Source of the DNA: Pseudomonas kairouanensis
Lineage (GTDB): Bacteria > Pseudomonadota > Gammaproteobacteria > Pseudomonadales > Pseudomonadaceae
DNA: 64,000 nucleotides
NCBI RefSeq assembly: GCF_004682055.1
Contig: NZ_QUZU01000003.1
Coordinates: 124,001-188,000 of the forward strand
Direction: 5' to 3'
The notes beneath the pieces were generated by a model. That model was not told where the DNA came from, did no database searches, and saw only the letters and a program-made list of their open reading frames with translations. This document shows positions 53,969 to 61,944 of this stretch, in pieces (the stretch's first letter is position 1; every line of letters begins with the position of its first letter). Position numbers and translations under genes: made by a program.

Positions 53969-55162
53969 ATGACGGCTCCCCTGAGCGGTATCAAGGTGAT
54001 CGAGATCGGAACTCTGATTGCCGCGCCGTTCGCCGCCCGGCTGATGGCCGAGTTTGGCGCCGAGGTGATCAAGATCGAAGCCATGGGCCAGGGCGATCCG
54101 CTTCGCAAATGGCGAAAGCTGCACGAAGGCACTTCGCTGTGGTGGTACCTGCAATCGCGTAACAAGAAATCCCTGGCGCTGGACCTCAAGTCCTCGGAAG
54201 GCCTGGACTTGATCAAGCAACTGCTCGGCGATGCCGACGTGCTGATCGAAAACCTGCGCCCCGGTGGCCTGGAGAAACTCGGCCTGGGTTGGGAGGTGTT
54301 GCATGCCCTCAACCCCAAGCTGACCCTGGTGCGTATATCCGGCTACGGTCAAACCGGGCCGTACCGCGATCGCCCAGGCTTCGGCGCCATCGGCGAGGCC
54401 ATGGGAGGCATCCGCTACACCACCGGCAACCCGGACTCGCCACCGGCGCGGGTGGGGGTGAGCCTGGGCGATTCCCTGGCTTCGTTGCACGGTGTGATCG
54501 GCGCGCTGATGTCGCTGCTGTGGGTCAAGACCGGGCAGGGCGATGGGCAGATTGTGGATGTGTCCCTGGCTGAAAGCGTGTTCAACCTGATGGAAAGCCT
54601 GGTGCCCGAATACGACATGCTCGGTCATGTGCGTGAGCGCAGCGGCGGCGCCTTGCCGGGCATTGCGCCGTCCAACACCTACCTGACCGCCGACGGCGCC
54701 TATGTGGTCATCGCCGGTAACAGCGACCCCATTTACAAGCGCCTGATGAACACCATCGGCCGTGCCGATCTGGCGCAAGCACCCGAGTTCGCCCACAACG
54801 ATGGCCGCGCGGCCAAGAGCGGTTTGCTCGATGCTGCGATCACCCACTGGACCAGCAGCCTGCCCATCGAGCAGGTGCTCAGCGCCCTGGAAGCCGCCGA
54901 AGTGCCGGCCGGGCGCATCTACTCGGTGGCCGATATCGTCAGCGACCCACACTACCAGGCTCGCGAGATGCTGCTGGATGCCGAGTTGCCCGGCGGTGTC
55001 TCGGTGAAGATGCCGGGCATCGTGCCCAAGCTCTCGCAAACCCCCGGCGGCGTGAACTGGCAAGGCCCCACGCTGGGCCAGCACACCGACGCTATTCTCG
55101 ACGGCCTGGGCCTGACCGGTGCCGATATCCAACGCCTGAAAACTTCGGGAGTGGTGCAATGA
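53969..55162 (+). CDS. CaiB/BaiF-family (class III) CoA-transferase
   Basis: A 397-residue CoA-transferase. The N-terminal GIKVIEIGTLIAAPFAARLM and IENLRPGGLEKLGLG are family signatures; the catalytic Asp that forms the mixed anhydride is Asp168 in VSLGDSLASLHG. It overlaps the lyase gene by 4 bases. Together they fit activation of a branched dicarboxylate with CoA from succinyl-CoA, then cleavage. The start was set at 53,969 (MTAPLSG) with AAGAGG nine bases upstream. Carnitine or formyl-CoA transferase roles are less likely in this context. Confidence 0.87.
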   Translation: MTAPLSGIKVIEIGTLIAAPFAARLMAEFGAEVIKIEAMGQGDPLRKWRKLHEGTSLWWYLQSRNKKSLALDLKSSEGLDLIKQLLGDADVLIENLRPGGLEKLGLGWEVLHALNPKLTLVRISGYGQTGPYRDRPGFGAIGEAMGGIRYTTGNPDSPPARVGVSLGDSLASLHGVIGALMSLLWVKTGQGDGQIVDVSLAESVFNLMESLVPEYDMLGHVRERSGGALPGIAPSNTYLTADGAYVVIAGNSDPIYKRLMNTIGRADLAQAPEFAHNDGRAAKSGLLDAAITHWTSSLPIEQVLSALEAAEVPAGRIYSVADIVSDPHYQAREMLLDAELPGGVSVKMPGIVPKLSQTPGGVNWQGPTLGQHTDAILDGLGLTGADIQRLKTSGVVQ

Positions 55163-56100
55163 TTGCCGATTATTCCGATGCGCTCATCGTGCAGGAAGTG
55201 TCACCGCGCGATGGCCTGCAGATCGAGCCGACCTGGGTCGAAACCCTCGACAAGATCGCCTTGATCGACCAGCTTTCCCTCGCCGGTTTTTCACGGATCG
55301 AAGCCGGCTCGTTTGTCTCGCCCAAAGCCATCCCGGCCTTGCGTGATGGCGAACAGGTCTTCCAGGGCATCACGCGCAAGCCCGGCGTGATCTACGTGGC
55401 ACTGATCCCTAACCTCAAGGGCGCCCAGCGCGCCATCGAGTCCCGCGCCGACGAACTGAACCTGGTGATGTCCGCCAGCCAGACCCACAACCTGGCCAAT
55501 ATGCGCATGCGCTGCGAGGCGTCGTTGGCGGCGTTTGCTGACATCACGCGTTTTGCCGCGGACTACCCGGTACGCCTCAATGGCAGCATTGCCACCACCT
55601 TTGGGTGCCCGTTCGAGGGCAAGATCGATGAGGACCGTGTGGTGCAAATCGTCGAGGCGTACCAAGCACTGGGTATCCAAGGCATCAGCCTGGCCGACAC
55701 CACGGGCATGGCCAATCCGCGTCAGGTGGAGCGCCTGGTAAAACGGGTGCTGGAGCGGGTGTCCGCCAGCGACCTGACCCTGCACTTTCACAACACCCGT
55801 GGCTTGGGGTTGTGCAATGTGCTGGCCGCCTATGAGGCTGGCGCTCGACGTTTCGACGCGGCGCTTGGCGGCTTGGGCGGCTGTCCATTTGCACCGGGGG
55901 CGTCGGGCAATATCTGCACCGAAGACTTGGTAAACCTTTGCGAAGAAGTCGGGATTTCCACCGGCATCAACCTGCCCCATCTGCTGGAAATGTCCCGGCG
56001 CCTGCCCGCGCTGCTGGGCCATGAATTGCCCGGCCAGGTGGCCAAGGCCGGGCGCAACTGCGACCTGCATCCACCGCCGGCGTACATCGCCACGCTGTAA
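55159..56100 (+). CDS. Hydroxymethylglutaryl-CoA lyase-like enzyme
   Basis: A 313-residue TIM-barrel lyase of the HMG-CoA lyase/DRE-TIM group. The catalytic motif VSPRDGLQIEP, the metal-ligand HFHNTRGLG and the active-site loop GLGGCPFAPGASGN (with the catalytic Cys) are all in place. It cleaves HMG-CoA to acetoacetate and acetyl-CoA or a related 3-hydroxyacyl-CoA. The CoA-transferase in front of it and an MFS gene behind point to growth on an external dicarboxylate rather than leucine degradation (no liu genes here). Confidence 0.9.
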   Translation: MIADYSDALIVQEVSPRDGLQIEPTWVETLDKIALIDQLSLAGFSRIEAGSFVSPKAIPALRDGEQVFQGITRKPGVIYVALIPNLKGAQRAIESRADELNLVMSASQTHNLANMRMRCEASLAAFADITRFAADYPVRLNGSIATTFGCPFEGKIDEDRVVQIVEAYQALGIQGISLADTTGMANPRQVERLVKRVLERVSASDLTLHFHNTRGLGLCNVLAAYEAGARRFDAALGGLGGCPFAPGASGNICTEDLVNLCEEVGISTGINLPHLLEMSRRLPALLGHELPGQVAKAGRNCDLHPPPAYIATL

Positions 56101-56159
56101 CGCCGCACCAGACAACAACAACAATCGGGCGCCTGCGAGCAGCCCGCTGGAGAGAAAGC

Positions 56160-57491
56160 ATGAGCACGAATATCTTCGAGGCCGGCGCACGCCCGGCCGA
56201 TGGAACCGACGCTGTAAAAGCCTTGGTAAACAAGGTTGCGTGGCGACTGATGCCGCTGATTATGGTGTGCTACCTGTTCGCGTTTTTTGACCGCATCAAC
56301 ATCAGCTTCGCCAAATTCCAGTTGCAAGCTGATCTGAGCTTGAGCGATACCGCCTACGGCCTGGGTGCCGGGTTGTTTGTGGTGGGGTATGTGATCTTCG
56401 AAGTGCCGAGCAACATGATGCTGTACAAAGTCGGCGCGCGTCGCTGGATCGCGCGGATCATGATGTCGTGGGGCCTGGCGACGGCGGCCATGGTGTTTGT
56501 CACCGCTGAATGGCAGTTCTATGTGCTGCGGTTTCTGATCGGCGCAATGGAGGCGGGGTTCGCGCCCGGCGTGTTGTACTACCTGACCCTTTGGTTCCCG
56601 CAGCATTTCCGTGGGCGCATCACATCGATGCTGTTCCTGGCGTCGGCCTTCGCCGGCCTGGTAGGGGCTCCGTTCTCCGGCCTGGTGCTGGAACACCTTG
56701 ACGGCGTGTTGCAGATGCGCGGCTGGCACTGGTTGTTCCTGCTGGGTGGCCTGCCGTGCATTGGCTTGGGTTTCCTGGTGCTGACGATGCTCAAGGACCG
56801 TATCGATGATGCGCATTGGTTGACATCGGCGGAGAAGACCTTGTTGTCGAGCTGTATCGCCAAGCATGAGCCGAACCAGCACGGCGGTTCGTTGCTGTCG
56901 GCAATCCGCATCCCAGGCTTTTTGATGCTCGGGTTTATCTACTTCCTGATCCAGGTCGCGTCCTATGGCCTCAACTTCTGGGCGCCGCAATTGATCCGCA
57001 GCGCCGGTACCCAGGGCCCGGTGATGATCGGCCTGCTGACCGCCATTCCCTATGTGTGCGGTGCCATCAGCATGGTGGTGATCGGGCGGTTGTCGGATGC
57101 CACCGGCGAGCGGCGCAAGTTTGTCTGCGGTCTGGTGGTTCTGGGGGCAGTGGGCTTCTTCAGTGCAGGGATCTTTGCTGACCACACCACGTTCCTGATC
57201 ATTGCCTTGGGCATGCTGGGCGCCGGCATCATCGCTTCGATCCCGACCTTCTGGACCCTGCCGCCCAAGCTGCTGGCCGGCGCTGGGGCTGGTGCGGCGG
57301 GCGGGATTGCGGTGATCAATACCCTGGGGCAATTCGGCGGCATTGTCAGCCCGGTGATGGTGGGGCGTATCAAAGACCTCACCGGCAGCACCACCCCGGC
57401 GCTGTATGTGATCGGTGTGTGCGCACTGTTGGCTGCCGCGCTGTTGCTGTGGGGCCTGCCACAAAAATTGCGCACCCTCGACAAAGGCTGA
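56160..57491 (+). CDS. ACS-family MFS transporter (organic anion:H+ symporter)
   Basis: A 443-residue permease with twelve helices. The opening RLMPLIMVCYLFAFFDRINI, then FQLQADLSLSDTAYGLGAGL and RFLIGAMEAGFAPGV, are typical of the anion:cation symporter family (phthalate, tartrate, glucarate, hexuronate transporters). It begins 59 bases after the lyase, with GGAGAG before the start, and probably imports the substrate of the CoA-transferase/lyase pair. Confidence 0.88.
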   Translation: MSTNIFEAGARPADGTDAVKALVNKVAWRLMPLIMVCYLFAFFDRINISFAKFQLQADLSLSDTAYGLGAGLFVVGYVIFEVPSNMMLYKVGARRWIARIMMSWGLATAAMVFVTAEWQFYVLRFLIGAMEAGFAPGVLYYLTLWFPQHFRGRITSMLFLASAFAGLVGAPFSGLVLEHLDGVLQMRGWHWLFLLGGLPCIGLGFLVLTMLKDRIDDAHWLTSAEKTLLSSCIAKHEPNQHGGSLLSAIRIPGFLMLGFIYFLIQVASYGLNFWAPQLIRSAGTQGPVMIGLLTAIPYVCGAISMVVIGRLSDATGERRKFVCGLVVLGAVGFFSAGIFADHTTFLIIALGMLGAGIIASIPTFWTLPPKLLAGAGAGAAGGIAVINTLGQFGGIVSPVMVGRIKDLTGSTTPALYVIGVCALLAAALLLWGLPQKLRTLDKG

Positions 57492-57986
57492 TCAGCCCGA
57501 TGTCGCCATGGCAGGGGCGGGAGCGGCGCTGAACTGAATCAACGCCACGCCGCCGATCAACAACAACGCCCCCACCATGCGGGGCGTTGTCAGTTGGCGC
57601 TCCACCAGGCCGAACAGGCCGAAGTGGTCGAGCAGAAGCGAGGCGAGCATCTGCCCGGCAATCGCCAATGCAATAAACCCCGACGCGCCCAGCTTGGGCA
57701 ACAGCATCAGCGCCAGGGAAATAAAGCACACGCCAAATGCGCCCCCGGCCCACATCCACAAAGGTGCCTTGCTGATAAACGCCAGGCTTGGCAGCGGCAA
57801 ACGCAGCGCGAGCATCACCGGCAGCAACACGATGATGCTCACCAGCAATGACGCCAGCGTGGCCCACAATGGATGGCCGAGGCCACGCCCGAGGTTGGCG
57901 TTGATCGCACTTTGAAACGGCACCACCGCGCCGGCGATCACCGCCAATGCCAATACACCCGCCCAATGCAACGTCGTCATGTGCAC
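57492..57986 (-). CDS. YdcZ-family (DMT) small transporter
   Basis: A 164-residue membrane protein with about five helices, starting MHMTTLHWAGVLALAVIAGA and containing PFQSAINANLGRGLGHPLWA, the DUF606/YdcZ signature. Family members are putative metabolite exporters. It ends immediately against the MFS gene (stop codons adjacent, convergent) and is divergent from the LysR gene that follows, which may regulate it. Confidence 0.85.
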   Translation of the reverse strand: MHMTTLHWAGVLALAVIAGAVVPFQSAINANLGRGLGHPLWATLASLLVSIIVLLPVMLALRLPLPSLAFISKAPLWMWAGGAFGVCFISLALMLLPKLGASGFIALAIAGQMLASLLLDHFGLFGLVERQLTTPRMVGALLLIGGVALIQFSAAPAPAMATSG

Positions 57987-58067
57987 ATCTCCCAGAGGTT
58001 TGGCTGGACTCTAGGCTATTCATCGCGCAAATTTAAATTCCAAGTTCTTATGCCGAGCATGCAGCTG

Positions 58068-58970
58068 ATGAATGATCTGCGCCGCATCGACCTCAATCTG
58101 TTGGTGATTCTCGATGCCTTGCTCACTGAGCAACACGTCACCCGCGCCGCCGAGCGCTTGCACCTGAGCCAGCCGGCGGTGAGCCACGCGCTGGCACGTT
58201 TAAGGGATTTGCTGGCTGACCCATTGCTGGTACGCCAGGGCGGTGGCCTGGTGCCGACAGCGCGAGCGTTGGAATTGGCTACACCGCTGGGCGAAGCCTT
58301 GGCCCATGTGCAAGCCTTGCTGGCGCCGAACCGGTTTGCCCCGGCATCGGCCAAGCGGCGGTTTCGTGTGGCGATGTCGGACTACAGCGCAGCGATTTTC
58401 CTACCGAGGTTGGTGCGTACCCTGCGTCGGGAAGCTCCCGGTATCGACTTGCAGATCATCCAGGCCAGCCGTGAAGGCATGATCGAGGGCGTGCTTAATG
58501 GCGAACTTGATCTGGCTGCGGGTGTGTTTCCCGACCGGCCCGCCGAACTGCGCACCACGGCGCTGTTCGAGGAGCATTACACCTGCCTCGTGGACCGTGA
58601 CAGCCTGCCGCACAACGGCACGCTGGACCTGCCCACCTACCTGTCGCGCCCCCATGTGTTGCTGGAAATGCGCGGCAGTGGCACGCCGGAAATCGAGCGC
58701 GCTTTGACCGCGATTCGTGAGCGGCGGCATGTGGCAATCAGCCTGCCGCATTGGGGTGTGGCGCCGCAGTTGATCCAGGGTACGGATTTGATTTTGACGG
58801 TGTCATCCAGGGGCGTGCTCAACATTGATCACGAGCATTTGGTGACCGTGCCGCCACCCTTTGATATTCCCTCGTTTGCGCTGGAATTGGCGTGGCATGC
58901 ACGACGGGGTGGCGATGCGGGGTTGCAGTGGTTGATGGGACGGGTGGAGGGGGTGTTGAGCGTTGAATAG
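58068..58970 (+). CDS. LysR-family transcriptional regulator
   Basis: A 300-residue regulator with the NodD-like opening MNDLRRIDLNLLVILDALL and HTH VTRAAERLHLSQPAVSHALA. The effector domain follows to the end. Three in-frame ATGs lie at 58,050, 58,059 and 58,068; the last begins the conserved domain most closely, and none has a strong ribosome binding site, so the start may be up to six codons earlier. Divergent from the YdcZ gene with an 81-base gap. Confidence 0.85.
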   Translation: MNDLRRIDLNLLVILDALLTEQHVTRAAERLHLSQPAVSHALARLRDLLADPLLVRQGGGLVPTARALELATPLGEALAHVQALLAPNRFAPASAKRRFRVAMSDYSAAIFLPRLVRTLRREAPGIDLQIIQASREGMIEGVLNGELDLAAGVFPDRPAELRTTALFEEHYTCLVDRDSLPHNGTLDLPTYLSRPHVLLEMRGSGTPEIERALTAIRERRHVAISLPHWGVAPQLIQGTDLILTVSSRGVLNIDHEHLVTVPPPFDIPSFALELAWHARRGGDAGLQWLMGRVEGVLSVE

Positions 58971-59103
58971 TGATTAGAAGGATCTGGCTGGCAACCGTTC
59001 GTCGCACTAACAAGTTTTTTCTAAACCTTTACCGCCCTGAAAATTCGAATTCAAGGCGGGGTGTGTTCCCCCGCACCAATTTTTTGCCCTGGAGGAACCC
59101 ATC

Positions 59104-59631
59104 ATGAGCCGCATGGCTATCCGGTTACGCACCGCCAGTTTCGCGATGCTGCTGGGCCTCGGCGCCAGCAATGCTTTCGCCCAGTCGCCTGCTGAATTCA
59201 TCGAGCAGGCTTCGGCCAAGGGTATGGCCGATATCGAAACCAGTCGCATGGCCCACGCCAAGACCACGTCCCAGGAAATCAAGGACTACACCATCGAGGT
59301 GATCAACGAGCGCACCCTGGCCAACCAGCATCTTGCAGCCATCGCCAAGAAGCTCGACTTGCCAGTGGCGCCGAGGGAGAAGATCGTCGACAAGGCTGAG
59401 ACCCTGATGCCCGAACTCAAGGATGGCGACTCGTTCGACGCCGCTTATACCGCGCAGCAGGTCAAGGAAAATGAAGACGCCATTGCCCTGTTCAAGCAGG
59501 AGGGTGCAGCGTCCGATGTACCGGAAATAAAGGCCCTGGTGGATGAGACGTTGCCCAAGCTGGAGGAGCGTCTGCAAAAGGCCCGTGCGTTGGCATCGAC
59601 CTACGGTAAGGGGCATCAAGGCGACGGTTGA
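59104..59631 (+). CDS. DUF4142-family exported protein
   Basis: A 175-residue protein with a signal peptide (LRTASFAMLLGLGASNAFA) and a four-helix ferritin-like DUF4142 domain (ASAKGMADIETSRMAHAKTT ... IALFKQEGAASDVPEIKALV). GGAGG precedes the start by seven bases. These small periplasmic proteins are often stress-induced; no role is known here. It is followed by a strong terminator shared with the convergent ogt gene. Confidence 0.87.
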   Translation: MSRMAIRLRTASFAMLLGLGASNAFAQSPAEFIEQASAKGMADIETSRMAHAKTTSQEIKDYTIEVINERTLANQHLAAIAKKLDLPVAPREKIVDKAETLMPELKDGDSFDAAYTAQQVKENEDAIALFKQEGAASDVPEIKALVDETLPKLEERLQKARALASTYGKGHQGDG

Positions 59632-59647
59632 GGGCTTCATGCGACAT

Positions 59648-59687
59648 AAAAAACGGCGGCTGGAATATCTCCAGTCGCCGTTTTTTA
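59648..59687. terminator. Bidirectional intrinsic terminator
   Basis: AAAAAACGGCG-GCTGGA pairs with TCCAGT-CGCCGTTTTTT, with A-tract and T-tract on both sides, between the DUF4142 gene and ogt. Confidence 0.9.
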
Positions 59688-59696
59688 TGTCAGTTG

Positions 59697-60197
59697 TCAG
59701 AACGTCATTTGCGCCTGGCCTGGGCCTTCGAGCGCCAATAGATATTGCTTGGCCTGCAACCCTCCGGCGAACCCTGTAAGGCCGCCTGATGCACCGATCA
59801 CCCGGTGACACGGCGCGATGATGGAAATAGGGTTACGCCCATTGGCCGCCCCCACCGCCCGCACGGCTTTGGGGTTGCCGATCTGCTGGGCGATCTGGCT
59901 GTAGCTGCGGGTTTCGCCAAAGGGGATGGTCAATAGGGCGTGCCAGACCTGTTTCTGAAAGTCAGTGCCGGTAAAGTCCAACGCCACCTCGAAATGCCTG
60001 CGGGTGCCCGCGAAGTACTCCAGCAACTGGCGCTCGGTTTCCAGCAGCACCGGGTTGTCATTGGCTTGGTGCAACTCGCCCAGCCGCACCCGATTGGCGC
60101 GCTCGACTTCCCACAAGATGGCGTTGAGTTTGCCGTTGCGCGCCACCAGCGTGAGCTGGCCGACGGGGGAGGGCATGCGTTTGTATTCGTATGACAT
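59697..60197 (-). CDS. ogt: Methylated-DNA--[protein]-cysteine S-methyltransferase Ogt
   Basis: Directly reverses O6-methylguanine (and O4-methylthymine) by transferring the methyl group to its own Cys130 in ISIIAPCHRVIG. The 166-residue protein has the N-terminal helper domain and the C-terminal HTH DNA-binding region (FGETRSYSQIAQQIGNPKAV, RAVGAANGRNP). The start is 60,197 (MSYEYKRMPS); a much longer frame upstream is not conserved. No ada gene is fused or adjacent. Confidence 0.93.
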   Translation of the reverse strand: MSYEYKRMPSPVGQLTLVARNGKLNAILWEVERANRVRLGELHQANDNPVLLETERQLLEYFAGTRRHFEVALDFTGTDFQKQVWHALLTIPFGETRSYSQIAQQIGNPKAVRAVGAANGRNPISIIAPCHRVIGASGGLTGFAGGLQAKQYLLALEGPGQAQMTF

Positions 60198-60286
60198 GGG
60201 CGTAATCCTTGAATATCTCCGGTGCCACTGTCCATCCTGCACGCTGTTGGGAAAACCCGTTTCTTGCGGTCTAAATGCTGCGGCCG

Positions 60287-60610
60287 CTAAAAACGCCAGT
60301 GAATCCAGTTGCCCGACCCATAGGCCCAAGCGACCTGGACGATAAACCACACGATCGACGGTTGCGACAGCACCAGCCACGAGCCGAAATTGAGTAGCGC
60401 CAAGCCTCCTGCGCTGATGGCCACGCCTCGGCTGGTATGTTGCCGTGCGTACCACGCGCCATAGAACGATCCTGCCAGGGTGGCTATCGATGGCAGGCCT
60501 TTGAGATCGAAGGGAATCTGAATGAACGGCAGCAGCAGTGGGATGATCAGCACCAATCCCACGACTTTTCTGACGGCTTGCCTCGAAGTTACTGGGGCGG
60601 ATGTGCGCAT
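60287..60610 (-). CDS. Small membrane protein of unknown function
   Basis: A 107-residue protein with about three hydrophobic helices (VVGLVLIIPLLLPFIQI, LALLNFGSWLVLS, IVWFIVQVAWAYG). The start at 60,610 follows AAAGGA by about 11 bases. Unknown family; ordinary codon use. An upstream in-frame frame of another 35 residues lacks a ribosome binding site and overlaps the antitoxin remnant. Confidence 0.65.
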   Translation of the reverse strand: MRTSAPVTSRQAVRKVVGLVLIIPLLLPFIQIPFDLKGLPSIATLAGSFYGAWYARQHTSRGVAISAGGLALLNFGSWLVLSQPSIVWFIVQVAWAYGSGNWIHWRF

Positions 60611-60664
60611 CCTGGTTCGTCCTTTGGATGGATAAGGGCGCGTTACATATTGAAAGTCGGGTTC

Positions 60665-60760
60665 CCTGACACGCTGAAAAACTGGGAGCAGTCTAAGTCT
60701 AATCCTAATGGCCAATCACTGATTAAGGGTCTTCAAGACGTGAGCCTTGAATTGAAAGCA
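60665..60760 (+). pseudogene. Remnant of an earlier higA-type antitoxin gene
   Basis: Bases 60,665-60,710 match 61,489-61,534 of the intact higA-type gene (three mismatches in 46) and still encode DTLKNWEQSKSNPN, the HTH core of the antitoxin. In frame follows an unrelated tail, LIKGLQDVSLELKA, ending at the TAA at 60,761-60,763. The 5' part is missing. The same tail occurs again, out of any open frame, after the intact antitoxin. The 340-bp stretch around it holds no other gene. Confidence 0.75.
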
Positions 60761-60807
60761 TAAAAAAACCGGCCACCCTGGACCGGTTTTTTTATGCATC
60801 CCTCGTC
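60721..60807 (+). repeat. Left copy of 87-bp direct repeat flanking the toxin-antitoxin pair
   Basis: Matches 61,666-61,752 with two mismatches in 87 bases, same orientation, 945 bases apart. It contains the LIKGLQDVSLELKA tail and the terminator hairpin, and ends GCATCCCTCGTC. Confidence 0.9.
60762..60793 (+). terminator. Terminator hairpin in the left repeat
   Basis: AAAAAAACCGG and CCGGTTTTTTT form a strong stem with a short loop and T-tract. Confidence 0.85.
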
Positions 60808-60918
60808 TCGGTTCGTTATACAAGCAGCGATACAAGAATTTACGGGGCGGCTGACCCCGCACCGCCTGTCACGACGCCGCGCCCTGAGGATGACGGTGGC
60901 CCATGGATGAGTTATTTT

Positions 60919-60943
60919 AAGTGTAAGCAACTTGCCTATACTT
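60919..60943. promoter_or_regulatory. Promoter with overlapping inverted repeat upstream of higB-type gene
   Basis: AAGTGTA at 60,919-60,925 and TATACTT at 60,937-60,943 form an inverted repeat with one mismatch and 11 bases between. TATACT at 60,937-60,942 is a good -10; the ATG follows at 60,950, so the transcript may begin at or near the start codon. The antitoxin probably binds here. Confidence 0.55.
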
Positions 60944-60949
60944 CTTCCT

Positions 60950-61294
60950 ATGAAAACGGTCTTCTTCGAAACCACAAGCTTCACCGTCACGGTCGGTGAC
61001 TACTTGACTGACGATGAGTATCGCCAGCTTCAGACCGAAATGCAGGCGAACCCTGAAGCAGGCGATGTGATGCCACGTACCGGAGGCTTCAGAAAGCTCC
61101 GCTGGCAGGATGTTCGCCGAGGCAAGGGAAAACGTGGTGGGCTGCGTGTCATTTACTACTGGCTGATGAATGACGGTCAGTTTTGGATGTTCGCGATCTA
61201 CGACAAGGATGAAATGGCGAACCTGACCGCTGATCAGGAGAAAGCACTGAAAGCTGCCATTGAGGCAGAGCTGAAAAAACGAGGTGGAAAATGA
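60950..61294 (+). CDS. higB2: HigB2-type RelE-superfamily toxin
   Basis: A 114-residue ribosome-dependent mRNA interferase of the HigB-2/RelE type. KTVFFETTSFTV, YLTDDEYRQLQTEMQANPEAG and the basic active-site stretch GGFRKLRW ... GKGKRGGLRVIYYW match V. cholerae HigB2 closely in pattern. ATG 60,950 has no clear ribosome binding site and the -10 is 7 bases away, so leaderless initiation is possible. Toxin-first order with the antitoxin overlapping by four bases is typical of higBA. The region is richer in A/T than its surroundings. Confidence 0.88.
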   Translation: MKTVFFETTSFTVTVGDYLTDDEYRQLQTEMQANPEAGDVMPRTGGFRKLRWQDVRRGKGKRGGLRVIYYWLMNDGQFWMFAIYDKDEMANLTADQEKALKAAIEAELKKRGGK

Positions 61295-61605
61295 AAAAGC
61301 GCGATCTGTTTGCAGAACTGATGCAGGGTGTTGGCGAAATGGCTGAACACCGGCAGGGGAAGATTACGCTTCGTCAGTACGAAGTGGAGGCCCTTGCGCC
61401 TCCAGAGGTGACGGCTGCTGAGATCATTTCCATCCGTGAAAAGCTGCACATGTCACAGCCCGTATTCGCCCGGCAGATCAGGACCAGTCCTGACACGCTG
61501 AAAAACTGGGAGCAGTCTAAGTCCAAGCCCAATGCTCAGGCGGCGCTGTTGATCAAGTTGGTTGAGCGCTTCCCGGATATGGTTGAGCGGCTTAATGCTG
61601 TTTGA
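61291..61605 (+). CDS. higA2: HigA2-type antitoxin (HTH)
   Basis: A 104-residue antitoxin. Residues 1-45 neutralise the toxin (KRDLFAELMQGVGEMAEHRQG); residues 48-95 form the XRE-type HTH (IISIREKLHMSQPVFARQIR, SPDTLKNWEQSKSKPNAQAA). It overlaps the toxin gene by 4 bases and should repress the shared promoter. A truncated relative of its HTH core lies at 60,665-60,710. Confidence 0.9.
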   Translation: MKKRDLFAELMQGVGEMAEHRQGKITLRQYEVEALAPPEVTAAEIISIREKLHMSQPVFARQIRTSPDTLKNWEQSKSKPNAQAALLIKLVERFPDMVERLNAV

Positions 61606-61665
61606 GCTGAATGGTTCAAACCAGGCCGATTGCCGGGCGTTCTGCAGAGCTGATAGGCAATGATT

Positions 61666-61752
61666 GATTAAGGGGCTTCAAGACGTGAGCCTTGAATTGA
61701 AAGCATAAAAAAACCGGCCACCCAGGACCGGTTTTTTTATGCATCCCTCGTC
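61666..61752 (+). repeat. Right copy of the 87-bp direct repeat
   Basis: Second copy (see left copy at 60,721), 61 bases after higA and 34 bases before the end of the tRNA-Gly gene. It holds the same tail and terminator. Confidence 0.9.
61707..61738 (+). terminator. Terminator hairpin after the toxin-antitoxin operon
   Basis: Same AAAAAAACCGG/CCGGTTTTTTT stem as the left copy; the likely end of the higBA transcript. Confidence 0.85.
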
Positions 61753-61785
61753 AAGAATCAACCTGACGCGGGCGCAGAATTTAAG

Positions 61786-61859
61786 TGGAGCGGGTAGAGG
61801 GAATCGAACCCTCGTCGGAAGCTTGGGAAGCTACTGTTCTACCATTAAACTATACCCGC
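61786..61859 (-). tRNA. tRNA-Gly (anticodon CCC)
   Basis: On the minus strand GCGGGTATAGTTTAATGGTA begins a 74-base tRNA including an encoded CCA. The acceptor GCGGGTA/TACCCGC, the T-arm AGGGTTCGATTCCCT and the anticodon loop TTCCCAA are clear. The anticodon stem GTAGC/GCTTC has one U-U mismatch (28-42). Length and sequence match tRNA-Gly(CCC) glyU of E. coli in pattern. Confidence 0.93.
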
Positions 61860-61944
61860 TCAGAGCGGCTGACTTTGTACCAGATGTTCGGCGGGATTTG
61901 AAGTTTTTCTTCAAAAATGTGTGGGTTACGTGCCTCACGCATGC

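Noticed and set aside
53702..57464. Two long minus-strand frames (485 and 544 codons) opposite the CoA-transferase, lyase and MFS genes
   Set aside because: Same codon-bias artefact; no family-like sequence.
57873..58067. N-terminal extension of the LysR gene
   Set aside because: It would overlap the divergent YdcZ gene start and has no LysR-like sequence; the conserved domain starts near 58,068.
60437..60763. A 108-codon frame ending in the antitoxin-like tail
   Set aside because: Only the last part resembles an antitoxin; the first two thirds are antisense to the small membrane protein gene and lack a start signal. Treated as a pseudogene remnant.
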